Positions 21,898-29,131 of a stretch of DNA of 64,000 nt are shown here, in pieces. Every line of letters starts with the position of its first letter. The stretch's first letter is position 1. The translations under genes and the position numbers were made by a program. Source of the DNA: Gordonia amarae NBRC 15530 (GTDB lineage: Bacteria; Actinomycetota; Actinomycetes; Mycobacteriales; Mycobacteriaceae); contig NZ_BAED01000056.1 of the NCBI RefSeq assembly GCF_000241345.1, forward strand, positions 1 through 64,000, read 5' to 3'. The notes under the pieces were generated by a model that did no database searches, was not told the DNA's origin, and was given only the letters and a program-made list of their open reading frames with translations.

Positions 21898-22431
21898 ATG
21901 ACAGCGGCACCGCATCCCCCCAAGTACGAGGTCTTCGACGTACCGGCGATGACCAACACCGACAACAAGGGCTTCGTGCGGCCGGTGCAGCAGTACCGCG
22001 AGACCGACTACGGCCTGTACATGTCCCGCACTGCCGATCACGCCAAGTTCAGCCACCTCGAGACCTGGTTGCTCCCCGCACTGGGGTTGCGCGCCAACAT
22101 CTTTCACTTCACCGAGGGTCACCGTCCCGGGCAGCGACTGTATCTCGACGTGGGCCGCTTCCACGGCCCCGACGACGAGGGCCGCTGGCACGCCACCGAC
22201 TGGTACCTGGACCTGGTGGACACCCCGCCGCAGCCGCTGGAGCTGATCGACGTCGATGAGTTGTTCGACGCCTGTTCCGCGGGCCTGCTCAGCACGGCCG
22301 ACGCCCAGGAGGCGGTGTTCGTGGCGACGCGGGCGCTGGTGGGGGCCGCCGACCATGACCACAAGGTGCAGGACTGGCTCAACGCGCAGGTCGGTGAGCC
22401 GTTGACCTGGCTGGACTCGCCCGGAGCGTAA
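21898..22431 (+). CDS. DUF402-domain protein
   Basis: The gene encodes 177 residues. The segment [37 protein letters not shown] and the later YLDVGRFHG...WYLDLVD match the DUF402 fold, which includes nucleoside diphosphate phosphatases and RNA-related proteins. The acidic patch around [13 protein letters not shown] is where the family's metal ligands usually sit. It diverges from uvrB and converges with coaE, whose stop lies 5 bp away; both stop codons sit in one 12-bp palindrome. Confidence 0.8.
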   Translation: MTAAPHPPKYEVFDVPAMTNTDNKGFVRPVQQYRETDYGLYMSRTADHAKFSHLETWLLPALGLRANIFHFTEGHRPGQRLYLDVGRFHGPDDEGRWHATDWYLDLVDTPPQPLELIDVDELFDACSAGLLSTADAQEAVFVATRALVGAADHDHKVQDWLNAQVGEPLTWLDSPGA

Positions 22432-22435
22432 GGCC

Positions 22436-23341
22436 TTACCCGGCCTTCACCGCCACGCCGATCACCGCGGGCCTGCCCGCATCGGCCGATGCGAACTCAC
22501 CCGGCGACGTAGCGGCGAAGCCTCCGGCAGGCAGCGCCGCGGTGATCGCCGCAACCGCGTCGTCATCCCTGGCCACCACCCGCAGCGAGGGCACCAGTCC
22601 GCTGGTGGCCACCTCGACCGCGGTGGCGTTGGCGCCGCACAGCGCCCACAACCGGTTGGTCAGGCGGGTCTCCAGCGACGCCGGGCTGGGATCCCACGCC
22701 ACCGCCGCGGCATCCGGTTCGGCCGGGGCTCCCTGCCGAACGGCCTCCTCGAGCGGCACCAGACGCTCGTCCCACAGCCGTGCCGCCGCCTCCGCGAGTT
22801 GTTCGGGTGTTCCGGAGTTGTCGAGCCAGGCGTCGGCGACGGCACGCCGCTGGTCGTCGGTGGCCTGCGCCGCGATCCGCGCCCGTGCGTCGGCCTCGTC
22901 GAGGCCGCGCGAGGTGGTGAGCCGGTGTACGCGCAGTTCCTCGTCGGCTCCGACGATCACCACGAAGTGAAAGAACGGCGCTGAGTGATTCTCCACGAGT
23001 AGCGGAATATCCTGCACCACAATCGCATCCGCGGGTGCGGCGTCAAGCAGTGCCTGCGTTCTCGCCCCGATCAGCGGGTGCGTGACGGCATTGAGTTTCT
23101 GTCGCTGCTCGTCGTCGGAAAATACCCGGGCCGCGAGCGCGGGCCGGTCGAGCGAGCCGTCGGAGCCCAGGATCTCCGGACCGAACGCGTCCACGAGCCG
23201 GCGCAGACCGTCCGAGCCCGGTTCGACCACCTCGCGGGCGATCTTGTCGGCGTCGATGAGGTACGCGCCCCGCTCGGTGAAAGTCTTGGCCACCGTCGAC
23301 TTGCCCGCGCCGATACCCCCGGTCAATCCCACTCTGATCAC
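22436..23341 (-). CDS. coaE: Dephospho-CoA kinase with a shortened C-terminal extension
   Basis: The gene encodes 301 residues from a GTG at 23341. Residues 1-200 are dephospho-CoA kinase, the last step of CoA synthesis: Walker A GLTGGIGAGKST, DADKIAREVVEPG, and VVQDIPLLVENH. About 100 further residues look like the start of the UPF0157/GrpB domain fused to CoaE in mycobacteria (AVEVATSGLVPSL resembles the GrpB VEHVGSTAVPGL motif), but its key His is missing and the rest is absent. Mycobacterial fusions are about 400 residues, so the accessory domain appears degenerate. It lies two genes downstream of rpsA in the conserved order. Confidence 0.92.
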   Translation of the reverse strand: MIRVGLTGGIGAGKSTVAKTFTERGAYLIDADKIAREVVEPGSDGLRRLVDAFGPEILGSDGSLDRPALAARVFSDDEQRQKLNAVTHPLIGARTQALLDAAPADAIVVQDIPLLVENHSAPFFHFVVIVGADEELRVHRLTTSRGLDEADARARIAAQATDDQRRAVADAWLDNSGTPEQLAEAAARLWDERLVPLEEAVRQGAPAEPDAAAVAWDPSPASLETRLTNRLWALCGANATAVEVATSGLVPSLRVVARDDDAVAAITAALPAGGFAATSPGEFASADAGRPAVIGVAVKAG

Positions 23342-23416
23342 GTCGTCCAGTCTGGCAGACGATTGAGGCAGCGGTCACAACCGGGACCGCCGCCCCACTC
23401 ACCCACCGCCGTCGAG

Positions 23417-24646
23417 TCAGCCGGTCACGCCGGTGAGCTCGATGGTCGGCTTGTCCAGTCCGGCCTGGTTGACGCGCTTGCGCTCGGTGAGGTCGACGGC
23501 GTGGATCGTCCTGGTCGCCGGATCACTCACGTAGGCAATCGAGTCGAGGACGAACAGGTTGGGCATCGGATCCTGCCACCGCGTCGGCTCGGTCCACCGT
23601 TCGATCACCGGGATCTTCGCGGTTTCGGCACCCGTCTCGGCGTCGATGAGGTGCAAGGCACCGTCGGTGCCGAGAATCAGCGCTTCCCCATTCGGTCCCC
23701 GTTCGAGGCCACGGAAGCTGTAGCTCGCCGGAAACGGCACCACTCGGAGTGAGCCGGTGCGCGTGTCGGTCAGGGTGAATCTGTTCGGGTGTTCGGCCTT
23801 GGCATCCTTCTGGGTCTTGTAGTCGCCCAGCACTATCGGCGAACTCTCCGCCCCGGCCTGATTACCGATGCGCCCATAGGCATCCGGGCTCGCCACCTTG
23901 CGGATGTTGTTGCCGTCGACGACGAGCAGCCCGTCCTCGCAGCCGAAGACGAGCACCCCGCCGGCGGCAGCAGCCTCTCCGTGCACGCCCGGGCACTGAT
24001 CATTCCCGGCGATCCGCTTGTGGTCCCGGTCGATGATGGCGACTCCGGTGCGGGAGTCCTCGTCGCCGACGCTGACCACGAGGCTGCCGTCGCCCCGTGA
24101 CACCGCGACCCCGTGGTGCGGTTCGGGAACGGTGTACCGCGTGGATTTCGCTTTGCCGTCGGCCAGTTCGGCGGGTTCGACGATATCGACGTCACCGGTT
24201 CCGTCGCTGAACAAGGCGATCCGGGCATCGTGCGGCACGACGTGCCCCGGTTCCGCTCCGCCGAAGCGCAGTTCGGTGAGTTTCGGTGCGGTGGTGTAGG
24301 AATGACCATGGTCGCCGTGCTGTACCGTCCAGGTCCCCATGTCGATGACACGGAATCCTCCTGCCGCGGAAACGAAGACGTTGCGTCCGTTGGCGGCGGT
24401 GTTGAGCCGGACGAAGCCGTCGATCGGAATGTCGGCGATCTGCTCGAGCGTTGTCGCGTCGAGAACCAGCACGCCGCCGTCATAACTGAGCGCCAGACGC
24501 GGTGTGGGTCCGGCCTGTTCTGCCACCCGACTCGACGCCGAGGTCTCGCCACCATCGGAATCGGGCGAGCCGCAGGCCGACAGCGCGAGAGTGGTGGCAG
24601 CGACCAGCGCGGCCAGGTACAGGGTGGGTGTTCGTGTTGTTCTCAC
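23417..24646 (-). CDS. aztD: Zinc metallochaperone lipoprotein AztD
   Basis: The product has 409 residues from a GTG at 24646. A lipoprotein signal peptide ends at the lipobox LSAC with Cys25. The rest is a beta-propeller-like protein with repeated strands, and a His-rich zinc-binding motif QHGDHGHSYTT plus PHHGVAV, as in AztD. AztD binds zinc in the cell envelope and hands it to the AztC binding protein of a zinc importer. No aztABC or znuABC genes are in the window, so the partner transporter must be elsewhere. A Zur-type box overlaps its promoter. Confidence 0.85.
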   Translation of the reverse strand: MRTTRTPTLYLAALVAATTLALSACGSPDSDGGETSASSRVAEQAGPTPRLALSYDGGVLVLDATTLEQIADIPIDGFVRLNTAANGRNVFVSAAGGFRVIDMGTWTVQHGDHGHSYTTAPKLTELRFGGAEPGHVVPHDARIALFSDGTGDVDIVEPAELADGKAKSTRYTVPEPHHGVAVSRGDGSLVVSVGDEDSRTGVAIIDRDHKRIAGNDQCPGVHGEAAAAGGVLVFGCEDGLLVVDGNNIRKVASPDAYGRIGNQAGAESSPIVLGDYKTQKDAKAEHPNRFTLTDTRTGSLRVVPFPASYSFRGLERGPNGEALILGTDGALHLIDAETGAETAKIPVIERWTEPTRWQDPMPNLFVLDSIAYVSDPATRTIHAVDLTERKRVNQAGLDKPTIELTGVTG

Positions 24647-24652
24647 GCGGTC

Positions 24653-24682
24653 AGTTAACGGCTTAATGAAAATTATTGTCAA
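24653..24682 (-). promoter_or_regulatory. Leaderless promoter of aztD
   Basis: A perfect -35 TTGACA (24682-24677) is followed after 17-18 nt by a weak -10 (GTTAAC/TTAACT, 24659-24653). Only 6 nt separate the -10 from the GTG at 24646, so the message would begin at or beside the start codon. Confidence 0.6.
24667..24681. promoter_or_regulatory. Zur box over the aztD promoter
   Basis: TGAAAAT-T-ATTGTCA fits the 7-1-7 Fur/Zur pattern TGANAAT-N-ATTNTCA at every fixed base. It covers most of the -35 element and the upstream spacer of the aztD promoter, so a zinc-loaded Zur would block transcription. Confidence 0.8.
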
Positions 24683-24733
24683 CACCGCATGGGTATCCGC
24701 ACCCAGCACCAGGCGCCGGACCGCGGCGGTCCG

Positions 24734-25501
24734 TCAGTCGCCGGCGTATGCGGGAATGAAGCTCATGTCGGCCTTCTGAGTCTTCGCGGCGTCCCGGAAG
24801 TTCTTGAGGGCGCGGTCCATATGGAAGTCGTTGGTGACGATCACCGCCCCGGTCGCCTTGCGCTTCTTGAGAAGCTGCACCGTGTAGTCGGCATTCTGGA
24901 CCGTGCTGGTGGCCTTGTCCTCGTTGAGCATCCGCCAGGGCGGCACTCCGCGGCGGATCATGCCGACGTTCATGAACTGGGCCTCGCTGACCGGCAGCCA
25001 CCAGGTGTCGCCGCCGGTCACGACCACCTTGCTGAGCGGGTTCTGGCGCGACAGCCGGGCGGCGAGGTCGAGTCGTTTGAGGAGGATGTCCGGAAATCTG
25101 CCCAGCGTGCCGATCTTGGCCCCGAGTACGACGATGTAACGGTCGGCCGGATCGGCGAACAGGTACCGGCTCGCGCGGGTCGATCGCTGCTCCGGCGTGC
25201 CGATCTCGGCACTGCCGAGCGATCCGTCCGCAGATCCCGTCGACTCGGACCCCGTCGACTCCCCCGACGAACCGATCACCAGATCGACAAGCCCGCCGAG
25301 CAGGTCCGCCGATCCTGTCGACGATCCAGAGGACCCCGAGGATGATCCCGAGGATCCGGTCGACGGCGCCGCCGTGGCGTCCGCCGTCCCCATGAGCGCG
25401 CCGATCGTCAGCGCACCCACCAACGGCACAGCGAACAAGCGGCGCCGGAACGAGCGCTGTCGGGTGTTACAGGAGTGACTATTGTTGTTGAAGGGACTCA
25501 T
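24734..25501 (-). CDS. Secreted YdcF/SanA-like (DUF218) protein
   Basis: The gene encodes 255 residues. A signal peptide (basic start RQRSFRRR, hydrophobic core, cleavage near ATAAP) is followed by a Ser/Gly-rich low-complexity stretch (about 48-100), then the DUF218 fold: YIVVLGAKI, VVVTGGDTWW, AQFMNVGMIRRGVP, ATSTVQNADYTVQLL and VIVTNDFHMDRALKNFR. Family members act in cell-envelope metabolism; the substrate is unknown. The Ser/Gly linker suggests a surface-tethered or flexible secreted domain. It ends 52 bp upstream of the Zur box of aztD. Confidence 0.83.
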   Translation of the reverse strand: MSPFNNNSHSCNTRQRSFRRRLFAVPLVGALTIGALMGTADATAAPSTGSSGSSSGSSGSSTGSADLLGGLVDLVIGSSGESTGSESTGSADGSLGSAEIGTPEQRSTRASRYLFADPADRYIVVLGAKIGTLGRFPDILLKRLDLAARLSRQNPLSKVVVTGGDTWWLPVSEAQFMNVGMIRRGVPPWRMLNEDKATSTVQNADYTVQLLKKRKATGAVIVTNDFHMDRALKNFRDAAKTQKADMSFIPAYAGD

Positions 25502-25592
25502 GTGCCCGATGGTAGGTTACTTAGCAGTACTAATCTAGGGGCTCCCGCGACTTCCCCCGGATTCCGCATCCGTGACAACAGGGCACACGACA

Positions 25593-25630
25593 CAACAGCA
25601 CCCCGGCTCAGATGAGCCGGGGCGCTGTTG
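25593..25630 (-). terminator. rpsA terminator hairpin
   Basis: An 18-bp stem with one mismatch (25593-25610 with 25613-25630; the tip opens to a 4-nt AGAT loop) begins 16 nt beyond the rpsA stop. It is GC-rich and has no T-tract. Confidence 0.85.
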
Positions 25631-25646
25631 CTATGCGGTTAGGCGA

Positions 25647-27122
25647 TCAGGCGTTGCCCGACAGCTTCTCGCGGAGAGCGGCGAGCTGCTCGTCGCTGGC
25701 CAGCGAGCCACCGGAGGAGGCGCCGGTCGAGGACGACGACGATCCACCACGGCCACCTTCAGAGGAGGACGAGGAGTAGTCCGACGGTGCTGCGGCGGCC
25801 TCGGCGGCTGCGGCGGCGAACTTCTCCATCTGGGTGGTGTGCATCTTGTGACGACGCTCAGCCTCGGCGTAGCGGGCTTCCCATTCCTTCTGCTGGGTTT
25901 CGAAGCCTTCGAGCCATTCGTTGGTCTCGGGATCGAAGCCCTCGGGGAAGATGTAATTGCCCTGCTCGTCGTAGCTGTCGGCCATGCCGTACTTCGACGG
26001 GTCGAACTCTTCGGTGTAGTCCTCGTTGGCCTGCTTGAGGCTCAGCGAGATCCGGCGACGCTCCAGGTCGATGTCGATGACCTTGACCATCGCGTCGTCA
26101 CCGACGGACACGACCTGATCCGGCACCTCGACGTGGCGCTCGGCCAGCTCGGAGATGTGGACCAGACCCTCGATGCCCTCGTCGACACGGACGAACGCAC
26201 CGAACGGCACCAGCTTGGTGACCTTGCCGGGCACGATCTGGCCGATGGCGTGGGTGCGGGCGAACTGACGCCACGGATCTTCCTGGGTGGCCTTGAGCGA
26301 CAGCGACACGCGCTCGCGGTCGAGATCGACGTCGAGGACCTCGACGGTGACCTCGTCGCCCACGGCGACAACCTCGGACGGGTGGTCGATGTGCTTCCAC
26401 GACAGCTCGGAGACGTGCACCAGGCCGTCGACGCCGCCGAGATCGACGAACGCACCGAAGTTGACGATCGAGGACACGACGCCCTTGCGGACCTGGCCCT
26501 TCTGCAGCTGGTGCAGGAACTCGCTGCGGACCTCGGACTGGGTCTGCTCGAGCCAGGCGCGACGCGACAGGACCACGTTGTTGCGGTTCTTGTCGAGCTC
26601 GATGATCTTGGCCTCGATCTCCTTGCCGATGTACGGCTGCAGATCGCGGACGCGACGCATCTCCACCAGCGATGCCGGGAGGAAGCCACGCAGACCGATG
26701 TCGAGGATCAGGCCGCCCTTGACGACCTCGATGACGGTGCCCTTGACGGCCTCGTCCTTCTCCTTGAGCTCCTCGATGGTGCCCCAGGCCCGCTCATACT
26801 GAGCGCGCTTCTTGGACAGGATCAGGCGGCCTTCTTTGTCTTCCTTGGTGAGGACCAGCGCCTCGACCTCGTCACCGACGTTGACGACCTCGGAAGGATC
26901 GACGTCGTGCTTGATCGACAGTTCGCGGGACGGGATGACGCCTTCGGTCTTGTAACCGATGTCGAGCAGAACCTCGTCGCGGTCCACCTTGACGATGGTG
27001 CCTTCCACGATGTCGCCATCGTTGAAGTACTTGATCGTGGAGTCGATGGCGGCGAGGAAGTCCTCGGCCGAGCCGATATCGTTGACGGCTACTTGCGGCG
27101 AGGAAATCGTGGGGGACGACAT
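25647..27122 (-). CDS. rpsA: 30S ribosomal protein S1
   Basis: The gene encodes 491 residues from MSSPTISSPQVAVNDIGS; the longer frame to 27314 has shadow-like composition. Four S1 (OB-fold) RNA-binding repeats are visible, opening with GDIVEGTIVKVD, DEAVKGTVIEVV, GQVRKGVVSSIV and GQIVPGKVTKLV. A C-terminal acidic and Ser/Gly-rich tail follows, typical of actinobacterial S1, which has fewer repeats than the six in E. coli. S1 helps mRNA load onto the 30S subunit. It diverges from the methyltransferase across 270 bp. Confidence 0.96.
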   Translation of the reverse strand: MSSPTISSPQVAVNDIGSAEDFLAAIDSTIKYFNDGDIVEGTIVKVDRDEVLLDIGYKTEGVIPSRELSIKHDVDPSEVVNVGDEVEALVLTKEDKEGRLILSKKRAQYERAWGTIEELKEKDEAVKGTVIEVVKGGLILDIGLRGFLPASLVEMRRVRDLQPYIGKEIEAKIIELDKNRNNVVLSRRAWLEQTQSEVRSEFLHQLQKGQVRKGVVSSIVNFGAFVDLGGVDGLVHVSELSWKHIDHPSEVVAVGDEVTVEVLDVDLDRERVSLSLKATQEDPWRQFARTHAIGQIVPGKVTKLVPFGAFVRVDEGIEGLVHISELAERHVEVPDQVVSVGDDAMVKVIDIDLERRRISLSLKQANEDYTEEFDPSKYGMADSYDEQGNYIFPEGFDPETNEWLEGFETQQKEWEARYAEAERRHKMHTTQMEKFAAAAAEAAAAPSDYSSSSSEGGRGGSSSSSTGASSGGSLASDEQLAALREKLSGNA

Positions 27123-27393
27123 ATGTTGAGTTGCTCCGGACAGGGTTGTAGTAGGTACTGAAATGTCTGATTGTTGCTCACAGCGCACCACGTCCGCCGG
27201 CCACCGAATCGGGCCGAACCGGATGCGACAACGCTCCGAACCACGCGCAAAAGCGTACGCGCGCGAATTCAAGGCTACTCCAGCCGCATTGTCCTGGGCA
27301 AATGAGGTCTGCACCAGCTGCGACCAGGGACGATTGGACAGCTACGAACACCTCGGCGCCCCTGCTCGCCCTTGCTCCTAGACTGAGCCTGCC

Positions 27394-28221
27394 ATGAGCC
27401 CTGATCAATCCCCCCACCTGCCGCGCCCCCTGGACGAGATCGATTCGGTGGTCAGCGAGCGCGCGTCCCGCTCGTGGTGGGACCACGACGCCGACGACTA
27501 CCACGACGAACACGGCGAGTTTCTCGGCGCGGCACGCACCGGCGGAGAGTTCCGCTGGTGCCCGGAGGGACTCACCGAGGCCGAAGCAGGCCTGCTGGGG
27601 CCGGTCGAGGGCAAAACGATTCTGGAGGTGGGTTGCGGTTCGGCGCCGTGTGCCCGCTGGCTCACCGCGCACGGGGCACACGTGATCGGGCTCGACCTCT
27701 CCGGGGAGATGCTGCGGCACGGCCTGCGCGCGATCGCCGGCGACGACGCGCCCACTCCCCTGGTCCAGGCCACCGCGGAGGCACTGCCGTTCACCGACGC
27801 CTCGTTCGATGTCGTGTTCTCCTCGTTCGGGGCGGTCCCGTTCGTCGCCGATTCGGCGCTCGTGATGGCCGAGGTGACCCGCATCCTGCGGCCGGGCGGG
27901 CGCTGGGTGTTCTCCGTCAATCACCCGATGCGGTGGATGTTCCCCGACGACCCCGGACCCGCCGGCCTCACCGTGTCGATCCCCTATTTCAGCCGCACCC
28001 CGTACCGGGAGACCGACGACGACGGCATTGTCACGTATGTGGAGCATCACCGGACGATCGGTGACCGGGTGCGCGAGATCGTCGCGGCGGGACTGGTTCT
28101 CGACGATATCGTCGAGCCCGAGTGGCCGGATGGTTTCGAGGAGACCTGGGGCCAATGGAGCCCGTTGCGCGGCAACTACTTTCCGGGCACCGCGATCTTC
28201 TGCTCCCATAAACCGGGATAG
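27394..28221 (+). CDS. Class I SAM-dependent methyltransferase
   Basis: The gene encodes 275 residues. The Rossmann-fold SAM site is clear: motif I LEVGCGSAPCARWL, acidic motif II VIGLDLSGEML, and motif IV/post-I ALPFTDASFDVVFSSFGAVPF, with the Methyltransf_11 layout. A Trp-rich N-terminal tail (SRSWWDHDADDYHDEHG) is typical of a group found beside rpsA in actinobacteria, so I treat it as part of the core locus rather than of the NRPS island. The substrate is unknown. It converges on the first glycosyltransferase, 7 bp away. Confidence 0.85.
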   Translation: MSPDQSPHLPRPLDEIDSVVSERASRSWWDHDADDYHDEHGEFLGAARTGGEFRWCPEGLTEAEAGLLGPVEGKTILEVGCGSAPCARWLTAHGAHVIGLDLSGEMLRHGLRAIAGDDAPTPLVQATAEALPFTDASFDVVFSSFGAVPFVADSALVMAEVTRILRPGGRWVFSVNHPMRWMFPDDPGPAGLTVSIPYFSRTPYRETDDDGIVTYVEHHRTIGDRVREIVAAGLVLDDIVEPEWPDGFEETWGQWSPLRGNYFPGTAIFCSHKPG

Positions 28222-28228
28222 TTACGCG

Positions 28229-29131
28229 TCACAGGTACACGACGCGGTACTTGATGCTGCCCCACAGCCGGCCCACGAGATTGCCGGTGAGCCAGACCCA
28301 TTCGCCGCGCCGTCGCCGCGACCAGGCCCACGGCCATACCGGGCACAGGGCGACGACCACGCCGGCGTGCACGGGCAGCCACCACCACTGCCGGCCGGGT
28401 GCGCCGTACTGTTTGGCGACGCGGGCGTCCTCGCGGCCGTAGTCGACCACCTGATGCCAGGATTCGCGCATGCCGGTGCGGAACCGGTAGGCCACCATGG
28501 CATCGCGCGCGTATCCGAAGCGGTACCCGGATGTCTGTACCCGCCAGCAGAATTCGACATCGCTGCCGGCCGTCGGGTAGGTCTCGTCCCAGCCGCCGAC
28601 AGCGTCGAACACCTCGCGGCGGATGCCGAGGTTGCAGCCGAACGTCATCGGGAGAAACCGGCCGCTGACGAACGGCTCGTCCGGGTCGGGCAGCACCCGC
28701 CACGACGCGACGACCGGATCGTTCAGGGTCGCGGACTCGACGGGACCGCCCACCAGGTCCGCGTCCGCCGCGGCGGCGGCCATCGCCGTCAGCCAGCCGC
28801 TGTGCACCGCGTCGTCCTGATCGCAGTAGGCGATGAAATCGTACGCGGCGCTGCGGGTCCCCACGTTCCGGGCGTGTGAGGTACCGGACTTGGCCGAAGA
28901 GTCGACCGTGCGCAGACCGAGCCGGGTACGCAGCGGATACGCCTCGATGTGCTCGCGCAGTTCGTCGCTGCCCTCGTTGTCGCTGACGATCACCTCGAAC
29001 GCCCCGCTGAAGTCCTGTGCCGACAGGGCGTCGAGCTGAGCGTCGAGGTCCGGCAGCCCGCGGTAGTAGGCGATCACCACGGAGATTCCCGTCAGCGCGC
29101 CATTGGCCGGCGTCGCGCTGCCGGCGGTCAC
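28229..29131 (-). CDS. GT2 glycosyltransferase coupled to the NRPS
   Basis: The gene encodes 300 residues from a GTG at 29131 that overlaps the NRPS stop (GTGA), so it is translated from the NRPS message. It has a GT-A fold with nucleotide-sugar motifs ISVVIAYYRG, EVIVSDNEGSDEL, GTSHARNVGTRSA, the metal-binding motif AYCDQDDAVHSGWL, and the acceptor region GGWDETYPTAGSDVEFCWR. The C terminus GNLVGRLWGSIKYRVVYL is shared with the two GTs at 49543-51362, making the three paralogues. It probably glycosylates the NRPS product; the sugar cannot be told. Confidence 0.87.
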   Translation of the reverse strand: MTAGSATPANGALTGISVVIAYYRGLPDLDAQLDALSAQDFSGAFEVIVSDNEGSDELREHIEAYPLRTRLGLRTVDSSAKSGTSHARNVGTRSAAYDFIAYCDQDDAVHSGWLTAMAAAAADADLVGGPVESATLNDPVVASWRVLPDPDEPFVSGRFLPMTFGCNLGIRREVFDAVGGWDETYPTAGSDVEFCWRVQTSGYRFGYARDAMVAYRFRTGMRESWHQVVDYGREDARVAKQYGAPGRQWWWLPVHAGVVVALCPVWPWAWSRRRRGEWVWLTGNLVGRLWGSIKYRVVYL

